Source: Galerina marginata (Eukaryota; Basidiomycota; Agaricomycetes; Agaricales; Galerinaceae). From it: a DNA stretch of 64,000 bases. The notes below the pieces were generated by a model. The model was given only the letters and a program-made list of their open reading frames with translations. It searched no databases and had not been told where the DNA came from. Each line of letters begins with the position of its first letter. Position 1 is the first letter of the stretch. The translations under genes and the position numbers were made by a program. The stretch spans positions 186,001 through 250,000 of the forward strand of contig JAECYW010000037.1 in NCBI GenBank assembly GCA_023014335.1, in the 5' to 3' direction. Positions 23,958-36,750 of the stretch are shown piece by piece.

Positions 23958-25696
23958 TGGATAGATCTTTTTTTTACATTTTGACACTTTAATCTGCATA
24001 GTAATAATTTCGAGAGCCTCCTCTCTTTTATGACGACAGAACCGTTGCCGGTTTACATTTAGAATGATCTATCAAAGTTTCCAAAGGAGGATAGGAGAGT
24101 GAACCGCTCTTAAGAGCTAATTTTTTCGTAGTTGGGATCGGTTAATTGTTGCTGAGGCTATATTATTAATAAAGGGTTACATTCGGTCTTTTGTCCTACC
24201 CCACTGCGAGCTGATGAGAAAGAAAAAGCGAATCAACTGGTGTGGAATCGGGTAGACAAGACTAGATCGGCCAGTTTAATTCAGAATCACTCGTGAGTGG
24301 ACGACCATCATCGGTGTAATATTAATGTACCTTGAACACTTCAGACATTTTCAAATATACAATCAGTTTACTACCCAAGGGCTAGCTGCTGCGTCGACAC
24401 CCTAGTCAGACCAACCGTGCACCTAATCAACGTATTCTATCAATCCCAGCAGCCTGTCCATAAAAACTCATGGCCACTTGATTAGTTCGTCGGAAAAGTA
24501 CATGTACAGGCCACTCGAGATCTGGCCACTGCCCCAGGGATTGAAGGGAAAATGAGAGGTGTAACGGTATATACGACGCAGACTGTCAAGAAGAAGACAA
24601 CCCAAAATTGAACGACCGAGTTTTGAAGAAAATGAGGGGTCTTCGAATGCGATGCTGAAGAAGTGGGATCAGCGCTGTATCCTATGTATATTCACAAGAC
24701 GTACGGGCTTTTCTCGCAACGAGCCTCGCAACAAGAGTTGATGCGGGAATAACAAGTCGAGTTCTGCTTTAGTGTTGTGTCTCGTTAATGGTATGAAGAA
24801 CTTAAGTTAGAAGAGGTGACGTACTGCACAGGTCTTTCAATTGGAGTTTTTGGACGAATACGATCGATATCCTAGATCAAGTTATATGAGCACCAGAGGA
24901 AGACGTGACAAAGTAGGTGGGCCCGAACCTGCATTATAGTGGAAATTATGAACTGAGGAAGGGGTGTAGAAGTCAATTCGAGGTAGAATCCGTATCTGGC
25001 AGTTGGTATGAGCGGCAACTACTGATGAATGCGAGGTTTATATGGGTTTTTGCTCAAGTTTGAAAGGGCCAGAACCCAGACGGCTGGGACAGTAAAATGT
25101 ATCCTGATACAAAGGAACCTCGCTTGTTCAGTACGAGCGGGGAAACGAAGAACCTAAGATACTGGATACGCACTTGAGCCATGCAGAACTTGACAAAAGC
25201 GAACCATTACAGTCCGGAAATAAGGCGAGACAACGAAAACTTTTTCGATCGTATCGGGTCTGTACCGATGGATTTTTTTCTTTTCAAAAAAAGAGACAAA
25301 AGTGAGCCAGATCGTCGAGTTTTCCCAGATCAAAAGACTTGAATTCGGAATCACAGATCACAGTGGCAATAATGGCGTCCAGGTTCAAGGTGAATGGTGA
25401 CGGGAAGTCACGAGAGTGACCGTGGCACTGATCAATCAATCACAGGTCAGCTTCATTCTCAACACCTTGGCCAACGGATTCTCAGCTATATATCGGCCAT
25501 ATCCCATTGTTAATATAGGACCTACGACATCGGAGCGCACTCATGTCATGGACATTTTTGGGTCAACCTGAGTATCCATGGTAAAAACATATTGACAACG
25601 TCACCTAGACCGTTTATGAATCTCGAGGTCCTTGCACTCTAATGTTTTCTTTCTCCCGGCACTCCCTGTTTGGTAAAGTTCCTTCGTGGAATTCGT
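23958..25696. other. Intergenic, no supported gene
   Basis: About 1.7 kb of mixed composition. Only short frames occur and none shows splice continuity or recognisable motifs. Confidence 0.4.
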
Positions 25697-26056
25697 CGTT
25701 GTTTCCGCCACAACTCCCCAGCATCGTCACCTCGATGTGGTGCTCCGTCAAAGCAGTTTTTTCAGTACTTTGTCACTATTCAATTCGTTCTCTTTCCGCT
25801 ATGTTGCATACCCACCATAGGTTCGGGCTAGTTTTTCACCACCATGGCTCCGCTTTCATCATCTGCTTCTATCCCAAATTCTACACCCGAATGGCATGCA
25901 TTTTTGCCGCTTTTTTCTGGTTTCCTTCCTGCGAGAGAGATGCAGACTCTCACGTACCATACCTGGCGCTTCCTCACCTTCTCATTCCATTTCTGAAACA
26001 TCCAAGGATCTAGCGACACTGTCTCTTTCGGTCGATCAATATTCCGGCCCTTTCCA
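25697..26056 (+). pseudogene. Decayed copy of first exon of the 43-kb helical gene
   Basis: This plus-strand stretch reads as a degenerate copy of the minus-strand sequence 43.65-44.00 kb. Shared landmarks in order are CCACAACTCCCCAGCATC, a GATGTGGT start, CATAGGTTCGGGC, CGAATGGCATGCATTT and GCGAGAGA, ending at TTCCGGCC. Substitutions are common, and a base insertion (CTATTCAATTCG versus CTATGAATTCG) shifts the frame. The rest of the gene is absent. It is a partial, non-functional relic that marks an older dispersed duplication. Confidence 0.65.
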
Positions 26057-29000
26057 TAGCTTCCGCGTTGTATTTATGGCTGGTCATTCCTAGCATGAGC
26101 TTCCTCGATCCGCCTTGTAGCCTTCACACCCAACAGCGGTTCATAAGCTTAAGGGTGAGATTTCATTTATTGATTTTATTCGTGTCAGTCGCTAGTATTA
26201 GAAGATACTTTTGGAGGAGGGAAGTGACGGTGAACCGCCCTTCCGCTTTTCCTCGCAGAAGGAAGTGTCAAGGGAAAAGGTACATGATCTCAATTGAGCT
26301 CTTAATTATAAATGTCTGTTCGCTAATGCAGCGCTAGGGTGTGACTGACTATTCAGGTCGCAACGTTCATTGGGCTTTCGAAGAGAAACCGGCACCGCAA
26401 GTTAAAGCATCACAAGTGAGCAAAAATGTTCGTACTTTATTAAATCTCTGTTATTCATTCTATCACAAGTCGCTGAGTTTGTTACTCAAAGAGGCAACTT
26501 ACCCCAAGTTTCTAGATCGGACAAAGCCCTAAACGTTGGAAGGCTTCGCATGACCACGAAGTAAGGACTTGTCCTTTCATTTAATTATTACTGACGTGGC
26601 TCTATTTAAAAGGAGTTCGACTCAGGCGAAGAAATGCCACCTGACCTCGATCATGCGGCAATGTCGGAGTACATTCATCGAAAACTTGCTGGTTTATGTC
26701 CAAACGAGCTTTGCGACGATTGCCTGTCGACCGATATGTCTGTCACCCGAGCTTGTGAAAGCTGTTAGTGTCTATCTTCTCAAGCTGCAGTCTGAGCAAT
26801 GCTCCGAAAGGACCCTTTCGCCTCTTGAGGACCGTGTTTGCCAACTTATTGCTGATGCAATGTTTGAGGAGACACTTGACGACGAGGCCGAGAAACATGG
26901 TTGGCCGCTATTTATAGATCTTCGAGATGTTCGGGATCGCACAGACAGCCTAGAGGGTCATTTGGACGAACTGTTATCAAACCGCGAAACAATTCAAAAG
27001 ACGTCTCTCCGGATATCTTTTGTTGACGCTTACGGCAATAATCTAGGGAGAATTCGTGAGGATCCCGAACTGGCAAGCGATGTGTATGATTCTCTTGCAC
27101 GTCCTGGATAGTGAGTATCAAATTGTATTTTTTAAAACTCGGTATATTGATGGGATAAAATCGGGAAGTTATAGACGCTTAGGTGCGCGGGTTGTAACCA
27201 GTGTTGTCCGACGACTTTACCCTCTAGGTAAAGTCACCGAGAAGCGATGTGCGCCATTTGATTAGGACGAGTTTGTTCACTACATCCTGGTTCCACACAT
27301 TGCAACGTCCTCTTTGCTCAGGATCTCTGCCAGGAGAAAAGGCGTCTCAATGAGCAAGATCTGGCTAAAGCTCGGCACAGCAAGCGCCACAGCAAGCGCA
27401 AGCTGAGTGACGAATTGACAGTAAGATGAGTGCCTTGATCACGGTAGAATGAGTGAAATATGCACTCAGGATGAGTGTCCTTGACACGGAACGGCATTCT
27501 GCTTTCAACACTCAATCCAAGTGCTTTCCTTCCCACAGTGGACGGGAAGCCAAGAAGCTGTTATCGCCTTCCGATCTACTGGAACAACGTCGGTACCCAG
27601 CATATCGTGTACCGGTTTTCCTTTTCTCCGTTCAACCTTTCTTGATGACATTGTACAGCAAAGCGTCAAATCCGGACGTCCAGTCGCTCCACGGATCAGA
27701 GAGTTACCGGGGCGCGAACTAGAAAGGCCCATTCTCAATACAACTGTGGACCAGCAACTCAGGTGCGAGATGTTGTCGTTTCGTACGTACCATACATGGC
27801 TATAGACCTTAAGGTGTAGGTGTCGCCGCTAGACCGCCAAATAAAAGGGTATTGTTGCACCTGCGCCTCTATTCCGGTTCTTGGGCTCAAGATCGGTGTG
27901 GGGGCCCAAGCATGTATCATGTGTAACAGGTGAGATGCGAAAACGGAACGACGAAGAAGGTCCACCGGCAGAAGCACATTTGCTGTCTCTACCCATCCTA
28001 GCCACTTGCCACTCGGAGGGTAAGTTTCTGGCCGCGGGCATAGTTACACACATACTTACGGCCGCTGCATACCTAAAATTTTAAGGCTCTCTCTTATATC
28101 CAAAAAAATGGCATGGACTCTCGGTACCATGCACAGCACTCGCCCATACGATAAGCCTATTAAGGCGAGGCGTGTTCCAATATGCATTACCTGAAAATGG
28201 GGAATGGCCACTGGCAATGCCTGGACTCTTCAAGTTAGTCCAGGTTTTACATCGACCGGGTCGGTTATTTTTCGGATTTCCAGGACCAGGAGCTGCGGTC
28301 CTCAATAAGGCCTCAATAGCTAGCGAATTTAGGGTTTTAATTTTACCGTAGCCCCGCCTGTCATTTGGCCTGCTGCTGTTCACACTTGTTGCGTCCTTAC
28401 TTACAATCTACATTCTTCGGTAGGGGGTAGGGTAAGTATATGCCCGAGTAAATTAAATAATAATACTTATACTTAGACAGGTCATTTGGTGATCTTTTGA
28501 GCCAAAGCTGCCAGCAGCCAAACTATATATTGGGTCTGTACTGGAGCGCAGCAAAATCCTTTCATAACAAAAATTTGGAACCAGAGTCTGGTTACCAGAC
28601 CAGCCGTTGGGCAAGATCGATAAATTTACGGGCTGCTCGCGCCAGAATGCTGACTCATCCAATCAATTTCCTTTCCGGGTTCGATCGTGGCCGCCTCAGC
28701 GCCTTTAGCGGAATCCCAATTGCAATCACTCGCCCACTTCTCAATTCGGGCTCGTCGTGTTTTCGGGCTCCGCGAGTCAACAAGCAGTTCTCTCTCTCTT
28801 TTCGGTAGCGTCGCGGTGTACCGTGACAGGCTCTCTCTCCCACTCTCTGAGTCCCTCCCTCCGTCCGTAAATAAAGGTTGACAAAGCGACTTACTTACAT
28901 CTATATATAGGCCGGTTTCTCCCTCAACTGGCTGGTCAGTGGCAGTGGTGTCACCTTCGTCGCTAACGCCATGTAGAAATTGAACTCGTAAAGCGAGCCT

Positions 29001-29155
29001 TTGCGACCGAGTGTATCACCGTCCCTGGTCCCTGCCACCGATCGCTGGCAGCTTTGTCCCAGGTGAACAATCATGAAGGTCCAAGCGCAGCCAGGATTCA
29101 TGCCGTATAAAATGTGCCCAGCTAGCCACACGCAGCTCCCTCGACTCGCCCTATC
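26057..29155. other. Unresolved region with gene remnants
   Basis: About 3.1 kb. The best frame is 26,569-27,111 (plus), whose C-terminal half (PLFIDLRDVRDRTDSLEGHL and following) looks protein-like and acidic. An overlapping frame near 26,620-26,770 reads MPPDLDHAAMSEYIHRKLAG followed by LCPNELCDDCLS, so a frameshifted gene is possible. Near 27,270-27,410 EFVHYILVPHIA and a Lys/Arg-rich stretch (ARHSKRHSKRKLSDE) appear. None could be assembled into a gene or assigned to a family. TATATATAG at 28,912-28,920 may serve the transposase downstream. Confidence 0.35.
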
Positions 29156-32100
29156 ATGCCTCCTCACCTTCGTGCTGGCGTCCCTGTAAATCAGCGGTTG
29201 CCGATCGTCCCCAAAGCTGTTCATTTTTGCGATTGCTCTTCCTGTAAACTCTACACAACCATCGACCCTATCACCAAGAATATCCTCCGCGGCCAGTATG
29301 TGGGCAAATCAGAGCACAAGCGGCACAAGCAGCTGGAGCAAAGCTCGATTCAAGGCGCATCCCATTATGGTGCTATTCGAGACAGCTACCGCGGCTTAGA
29401 TTTCGAGCGAATCTCTTCACCGCATTCGACTGTGACCGATCCCAATACCCAATCAGCGCGCAGTGAACCTATTTCCCCCGTTCCAAAACGCAATACTCAG
29501 GAGTTCCCGAAGCAATCACTGTTTCCCGACTCCGTATTATCCAAGCTCCGATCCATCGATTTGGCCCTCACCCGTGATTCCGTGCATGTCATATGTGCCA
29601 ATGCTTCGATTGTCTTTAGCCAGCCTCCAAGCAAATACTCGAAGGTTATGTCTGAACCTGCTCCCGAACTTCTTATCCTTCAAGATGCAGTTCCATCAAA
29701 TTCCGATGTCATCAAGCATGAAAGATGGTTAGAATCAGCCAAAGACTTGGTTGAAGAACTCCAAGCACGGTGTCTTGGCCAAGCTGAGTTTTATGACGAT
29801 CTTACAGTGCTTGGTAACCGCATCAACAAAGAATTGGGCGCCGTTCTCGACTTCAAGTTATCCCAGTGGGAACTCCAAAGGTCTAATATTTGTAACTTGC
29901 CAGGCGAAGTTAAGGTAGTTGAAACGAGTAAGTTCTTCTTACAGTCTCGACATGTGCCCATTCAAGAAGTTCCTGTTCCTCAGGTCGGTATGCTGCGAAC
30001 CCATTCGCTCTCGTCCATCCACTTATCGTCTCTTGCCATTTACTCGTCGCGTTTATGCACTTGATCTGTGGGGTGTCACTTAAAAAGTGCAAGATCATGA
30101 TCTGTGCACTCCGTCTGGTCATTTCCTTGTCGGTTTCAAAGTCGTCAGATCCCGCCCTTCACGCTCATCATGCCATGTCCAAAGATCCTACCAAAGTTCT
30201 GTCATTTTTTGACCTTGTACCAATGACGAAAGCCTTCGTTTGCTGCCCCAGGTGCTTCCAGATCTATCCATTCGATCCACAGTGCCCCTCAGCTAGATAT
30301 CCGGCGGAGTGTTCATACACTGCCACCAAATGGAGTTCCCCGTGTGGTCAACCATTACGGAAGACGGTAGCATCTCGAAAACGTCAGGGAAAGGATTCAT
30401 CATCTGAGTCTGAAGCACCAATACGACTCTTCCTCTACCACGAGCTCGAAGATTGGATCATTTCCTTATACTCCCGTCCCGATATTGAAGTTTATTTGAA
30501 ACGCAAACTTCCACCTAAACCTTCGCCAGGAGAAGCTGTTTGGGACATTCTGGAAAGTCCAGGGCTGAGAGAATTTCTAGGACCCGAAGGTGATCCACAA
30601 CACCCTTTTCTGGAACCGAAGGAAAATGAAGGAAGACTTATATTCAGTATGAATATGGATGGATTCAACCCCTTCTCAAACAAGGAAAGTGGAAAGAAGG
30701 TGTCAACTGGTGCGATTTACTTGGTTTGTCTCAACCTACCACCCGCTATCCGTTATGACGTCGAGAACATATTCCTGGCCGGAGTTATTCCTGGGCCACA
30801 GGAACCTTCGAAGGATCAGATCAATCACCTTCTCCGGCCGCTAGTCGACGATCTCCTTGACATGTGGCTTCACGGCTTTTACCTTACGTCGACTACTCAA
30901 CATCCAGGTGGGCTCCTTGTCCGTGGTGCTGTTATACCGCTGGTTTGTGATCTTCCAGCCGCTCGACAAATGTCAGGATTCGCAAGTCATTCCTCCAATA
31001 ATTTCTGTTCCTTATGCACGCTCAAGGCAGATGATATTGCCAACTTTGACTATCAGTCGTGGTCATCCAGGAGCTCAGAAGAGCATCTGAGAATAGCCTC
31101 GGAATGGAAGAATGCCCCATCCGAGAAACGAAGGGACGAATTATACGATCACTATGGCATTAGGTGGTCAGAATTGTTGCGCTTGCCTTACTGGGACCCA
31201 ACTCGGTTTGTTGTTATTGATTCTATGCACGCGTTTTTTCTGCGCCTCTTTCAGCGTCACGTTCGTCAAATCTGGGGCATGAGCGTGGACGCGGAAGACG
31301 GTGACGGACCTTGCGTCGAAATTTTGGTCAAAAACCTGCCTTCTCTTGAAGATATGGAGACCGCCCGCCAAATCCTTCGTAATGGATCTGAGGCTAGGTT
31401 AAGGGAGTTGAAAGTGGGCGCCTTGCGGGAACTTAGTCAGGCCACTGGGGCACTAGCTCATTCTGGATCGAAGAAAGTGCTCGTCAAGCACCTGCTGGAA
31501 TATGTGAGTCTGGCGGATGGCTCATAGACCTAGAGGCGCGCTGACTGCTTTGCCTCCCAGCGAATCACCCAGGGTTGGTTTGACGACGATGGGAATGTGC
31601 TTGGCGATGGAACCGGAATTCTCCCACTGAACCGGGCTGTCCTCCTGAGGCCACAGCCCAAGAAGAAGCTTGCCCAAAAAGATCGACAACGGCGTCCTGT
31701 AGGAGATCCCCCGACTCCGGAAGAGATCGAAACGGCTTTGGCGATGTTGGAAATGGTCCCGAAGAAAAAATTCAACTCTATGCGCAAGGCCCTCTTAAAG
31801 CACTTATGTGGCTTGAAAGGCATAGAAACGCCGGAAAAATGTTCATGCTCTCAACTAGTGGATCTTCTCGAGCATTGGGTTCGTAATCTTTTTGAATTAT
31901 TTGGGTGGAAGCGTCCTCAGATTTAATTTGATAATTAGCGCATTAACGAAGGCGTCGTCGATTCTGACGGCATTCCCGTGAAAAAAGGCCCCGAAATCAA
32001 GGTGAAAGGGAGTAAAGTCCTTGGTAGAGACACGCTCAAAGAAATTAGAGCCGACATGGAAGGGCTTATCCTCCCTTCCTGGGTATCTCCTGCCCCTCGT

Positions 32101-33276
32101 CAGCCAGGAGTAGCAAAACGGGGAAAATTCACAGCCGATCAATGGCGGTCTTTCTGTACTCTCAACCTCGTGTTTTCGTTGACGCGCTTGTGGGGTTCAG
32201 AACCTGAAGGAAGCCGAAAACGGCGCATGTTGGACAACTACATGCACTTGGTGACTGCTGTTAAATTGGCCTCAATGCAATGCATGACCCCAGCACGCAT
32301 AGCCCGATACACCTTTCATATGCATCAATACCTGACAACACTCCTCGATTTGTATCCAGGTACTAACATTGCACCATATCAGCATCTTTCACTCCATTTC
32401 CAAACGTTTCTCGAGCGATTCGGCCCTACCCATGCGTGGCGCTGCTTTCCATTTGAGCGATATAATTTCCTTCTTCAAAACATTCCTACGAACAGCAAAT
32501 TTGGTGAGTGACGCAGCTATCCAGAGATTGTGTGATGTCGGATTAACGCTATGTTGTGCTATGCAGGTGATTTGGAGCAAACAATTTTTAAAAAGTTTTG
32601 CATGGGTCAAAATTTGCGCCTGATATCCCGAACAACCCAACTGCCTCCAGAACTCAATCAACTAGTAACGGAATGGGAGAAAGCTCATAAAACTGACATC
32701 AGGGGCACGCTTCGTGGAGACACGTTCACATTCGATGAAAGCTTTCGAGAAATCGAAGAGCGCGAGACATGGACGGCCACCCAGACCAAGGCTCTATCCG
32801 ATGAATGGTTCTTGAACCTACAGCACTGGGTCCGCCTTTATGATCACCACACTGACTCCTCTTCTCTCTCTCCTACCGCTTTCTTGCGACAGCACATTAC
32901 TCGCTTGGGCGAGGTCTACCGCACGGTTCAAACTTCTGCTTCTGACAGCAACGTGTATTATACAGACATCGATGGAACAGCCGCTGCCGGTTCAATTGAT
33001 GGGGTTTTCACCCATACAAGAAAGCGGAAGGATGGAACAACCAGAACTCAAACATTCTTCGTCATCAAGCAGTACCAGCCTCTTTCAGATGATGCCCGCT
33101 GCGATCCATATCGTCGTTTCCCAGATGCAGCCGGGAAAGTTTATCAGGACTTATATTTCCGTGGAATAACGATCATCGATAGCGGCCAACTTCTCCATCA
33201 TTTTGCGCGCGGATCGATAGAACTTCCAGGTATTCGAACTCCTTGTTTTGTGGCCCTCCCTCTTGATCGGTCTTAA
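29156..33276 (+). mobile_element. Tnp2-family (CACTA/EnSpm-type) transposase gene, intact
   Basis: Five exons (29156-29927, 29984-31503, 31561-31878, 31939-32503, 32567-33276) total 3,885 bases, 1,294 residues, with every phase consistent. The first intron (29928-29983) is decisive: splicing joins ETS to RYAANPFALV and leads into a hydrophobic stretch, as in other fungal Tnp2 proteins. Order: Cys-rich start (CDCSSC and HKRHK), VCCPRCFQIYP zinc motif, MNMDGFNPF, LNLPPAIRYDVENIFLAGVI, LVCDLPAARQMSGF, FCSLC, and VVIDSMHAFFLRLF. The Asp residues in DGF, CDLPA and IDSMH fit the DDE catalytic core. Exons 3 and 4 begin with related RI(T/N)(Q/E)G modules. The C-terminus contains NSKFGDLEQTIFKKFC, typical of the family. 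The frame is intact, so the gene may still be active. Terminal inverted repeats were not found. Confidence 0.88.
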
Positions 33277-33485
33277 AGCTTCATATAAGCCCATTTACCG
33301 ACTTCTCGTTTTTTGAACTTTGTCAAATTTCAATGACAGCCCGCATTATAATTAATTTCTTCACCTACTATCTAATCGTAGCGATTGCCAATAACAATGA
33401 ATAAACTTAGTCGATTCACCGGTTAGTAATAAGTCAGTCTCTTTTCCAACGAAGAGATCCCATGTTTTCTCCAGTACTATGTCGC

Positions 33486-34085
33486 ATCCTGACTAGTGTT
33501 TGAAAGTCCGGTTCGGTCCGGTTTTTTGACCTCGAGGGGCTTAACCGTAGACCGGGACCGGTCTACGAATTTCTGAAAAGTCAAAAGACCGGACCGAGAC
33601 CGCAAAAGACCATTAACCGCGGTCTTTTGCGGTCTTTAGACCGGTCTCAGTCTACATCGGTTAAAACCAGCTCATAACCGGTTTTTTAGTAATATTTTAA
33701 ATAATATGGCTCGGTAGAAATGTTAACGTATCTATTCGCTTTCGAACGAGCCCAAGAACGTGTAAATAGTCTCAGAATTGATGAATTTATGAAAATAATC
33801 TGATGGATCTACCATTTTTGAGAAACTTTTAGTATTTTCACGATATCTCAGCCAGTATTTGACTAAATTACTTGATCTTAGACGCGTTTTGAAGGGAATA
33901 ATTAGCGCTAAAAAAGACCGGTCTTAACCGACGTAACCGGTTAACGAAGACCGGTCTTTTTGCGGTCTCGACATCTCAAAAACCAAAGACCGGACCACCC
34001 TGGTCCGGTCTTTTGCGGTCTGGTCCGGTCTGGTCACCGGTCTTTTTGCGGTTTCGAGACCGGACTTCCAAACACTAATCCTGAC
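33486..34085. mobile_element. hAT-like MITE with 8-bp target-site duplication
   Basis: The element (33,494-34,077, 584 bp) starts TAGTGTTTGAAAGTCCGG and ends CCGGACTTCCAAACACTA, inverted repeats differing at one base. It is flanked on both sides by the identical octamer ATCCTGAC (33,486-33,493 and 34,078-34,085). An 8-bp duplication and TA-G-type ends fit hAT non-autonomous elements. The interior has many GACCGGTC and CTTTTGCGGTC units in both orientations and no coding frame. Its perfect target duplication suggests a fairly recent insertion, 210 bases beyond the Tnp2 stop. Confidence 0.88.
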
Positions 34086-34772
34086 TGTTTATCGATCTCA
34101 CGTCCTTGCACTGCAATGCAATGCGCAACCTGAAGACCCCTGTCGCCCATTATCCCCCCCTCCTGGAACCCCTGGTGCCCTTCCGTTCGATACCAACTAT
34201 GCCCTCACTCACAAATGAAGGTCCTTCATTCGTAGACGAGCACCTTACAAGCTCTCATGGACGCATATAACTTCTCACGAAATCTCATTCACCTACACCC
34301 TCTGTAATTCAGATGGCCTTATATTTCTGTAGTCCCTCGCTACTTTCATCAGAGTACCCATCCAGAAGTTTATGGAATGTTTTGGGTGACAATGGCAGTT
34401 TATTGGCGGACACTCGCGTACACCTGAGCCCTTAACATTGCCCTGGCATTACGCTCCCTTCGTTGACCAAGATCCACAGTTTCCCTGCACACATGTCTGT
34501 ACTGCACAAGGCACGGGAAGTAACCCGTCGGTAAGCTAGACTAACGGTTTAATGGAGTCAGGCCGTAATCTACCATTATGAGACCCCAATAAGTTCGCAA
34601 TCTACATCATATGTGAGCCCGTACATCTCTTAATCCAGTAGGAAACCCCCGTCACGCACCAATGTAAACCAACTTCTTGTCAGGTATGGTACCGAGGAGC
34701 CCTCTGTAGCTAACTTCTGGGGGTATCCTGAAACGGCGCTGACCACCAATCTTCATACCCAACACTCCTGAA
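34086..34772. other. Intergenic, no supported gene
   Basis: About 690 bases between the MITE and the 3' end of the NPL gene; only short frames without support. Confidence 0.4.
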
Positions 34773-35874
34773 CTAAAGCCTATTTAAAGACAGAAGAATG
34801 GAACCAATCAGTCCACATAGCATCCAAGGGGTTATTGTAATCGACACACCAGCAGGAGCATCAACAGCACCAACACAAAATTCAAACTGTAATATGCGTA
34901 TGATCAGCCTGGTAAAAAACCCGGATGACTGTGGATTTACCGAGGCCTCTCTTTCATAAATGTCGGACGTGACATTCCCTATTCTGGAGATAAAACGGAC
35001 GCAGGCAACATGTTCAGTGCGAAGCGCGACGTCACCCTCCCCAATTCGTATCTCTTGAAATGCGACACCGACTTCAGTGGATACGTTCTTGTGGCTTCCC
35101 ATTAGTGAAGGAATGACTGCCCGGACTGGTGACGATAAAGGATCTCTAGGACTACGCTTGTCCGTAGTCCTTGTGGATGAAAATGAAGAACCGCCAGGAG
35201 TGGGGGTAATCTTCCTCGTAGGTGTACCGTTCTCCCGGAATAGTGACAGCTTACGGTCTTTCGTGTATGTGGTGGCCGTTGGCGAAGCCACAGGGACACC
35301 CTGGCCTTCGCCAATCTTGGACTTCCTTTCCCCATCAGACTCATCAGAGAAAGAAATAAGATCGTTTACGCCGCCAGTGGAACCTCCTTGACCGTTTAAG
35401 GCCGGACTCGCAGTGGTAAATCCCAAAATGTGAATGGAGCTTGTACGAGTGGAGTTGATAGTCAGCCTTTCGCGAAAGGGAAGAATATCATACCCTGGGC
35501 CTTCAACATGCACCGTGTATTTTTCGCCCTGTTCGAGATAAATGTTAAGAAGTGAGTGTTCTACCTGTAGAAATTTCATCAGCAATAAAGCACAAATGGA
35601 TATGGGTAGAGCTAACACACGAGGCCGTGCATGAACGTGCAGATAGTCGTAGCTGTTTCGCCGTGAAAAGAACCGGAACCATGATTAAGTATCAAAGAAG
35701 TTCTGCCTGTTTGACAAGTGTCTCTGTGATCGAGACACGCGTTGGTGATTCTTACGCAATGCCTGGAATCCATGTCGATTTGCTGGTTGGGGCCGATTTG
35801 CAAACTCCTGTGGCAAATGGTCAGATTGTAAGGCTAACACCAACGACGCCAACTTACCAGGTTTTGCGCGCCAT
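34773..35874 (-). CDS. Nucleoplasmin-like (NPL) domain protein lacking an FKBP domain
   Basis: Three exons on the minus strand: 35858-35874, 35621-35807 and 34773-35564; introns of 50 and 56 bases; 996 bases, 331 residues. The N-terminus reads MARKTWSLQIGPNQQIDMDS, then TTICTFMHGL joined to VEHSLLNIYLEQGEKYTVHV and SSIHILGF. The pattern of a short W-L start, a polar loop, SLLNI and HI-G-F strands matches the nucleoplasmin-like fold at the front of fungal nuclear FKBPs, and aligns with the gene at 50.4-51.5 kb (THGK-TNHSLLNITL, VHLIGHYV). Instead of an isomerase domain, it has a Ser/Thr/Pro-rich linker and a C-terminal hydrophobic segment (WMLCGLIGSILLSL). It may be a histone-chaperone-like fold, a membrane-tethered derivative, or a decaying paralogue. 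Confidence 0.55.
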
Positions 35875-36735
35875 AAATCTTAGACCGTGAATTCGATTCG
35901 AAGTTTTGGTGAATTGCACTTAGAATCAGGCTTTATATCCTCCCCAATCCAGGGTATTTACGACAAAGGTCATTGCACCTATACCAGTTCCGAACTGGTT
36001 CTCGATTGCTAGTTATTGTGAAGAAAGAGAGTGCGTCGTTTAAGTCGGATCAAACGGTCGCATCGTGGGCATATTAGTGTCCCAACTTCTTCATTCTGAT
36101 CCTTAGTCTGCTAACGCCTTCTTTCAATGCCTTTCGCAACCTACCTCATGCTTTGCGGTCCTGGAGCGCACCTATACCATACTTGGATGGCTTCATTTAA
36201 TCTCGGTGGATCTAGATTCTACGCATGTTGGTATTGTCAGCCGGCATTCATTTTCCCTCACACAACAAAGCGTCGCACCTTCCGAGAAGACGGCGTTGAG
36301 ACTGCAAAAATTCGATCACCTAGAATCCAGTTTTCTTGGTCGGAAAGCAATACTCAGACGCTGATATAACAAAACGGATGGAATATTTTGCTTGCTTTGG
36401 TCGAGGGCACGGGAAGATGAGTCAGCATGGTACTTTTTGTTTGTCTCGACCTTTTGATGCGCATTCACGTCTTCAAATGTCCTTGGCCATCTCGCTTCAA
36501 GCTTCAAGTTCCATCTACCCGGTCTTCGTAGAACGGTTCATTCTATTCTATATATTTGGCCAATTGAGGTACTTTTGTGTCGTCATGTACCTGTCGCAAC
36601 CCGCACGGCAGACTTTCGTTTGTCTCGACCTTATGGTTTCCGTATTCAGCAGCTGATTTGCAACTTCGGTTCGTCTCCAGGACCCTCCCGATTCTCTTTA
36701 TCGACTGTCTCTCCCTTCACCCATTGTGGCTCGTT

Positions 36736-36742
36736 GACCGTT
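36736..36742. other. Empty insertion site (GACCGTT) of the 5-kb element
   Basis: Single GACCGTT in the left arm. In the right arm the same heptamer (as AACGGTC on the plus strand) occurs twice, at 57,802-57,808 and 62,822-62,828, one on each side of the inserted element. This identifies the heptamer as the target-site duplication and the left arm as the unoccupied allele of the duplicated site. Confidence 0.9.
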
Positions 36743-36750
36743 TCCTCCCA

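Noticed and set aside
28901..33500. CACTA terminal repeats for the Tnp2 element
   Set aside because: No matching CACTA inverted ends with a 3-bp duplication could be found by eye, so no element boundaries are claimed.
33494..34077. CRISPR-like or minisatellite array
   Set aside because: The GACCGGTC units are irregular and in both orientations within a MITE with terminal inverted repeats and a target duplication. No CRISPR array is present in the window.
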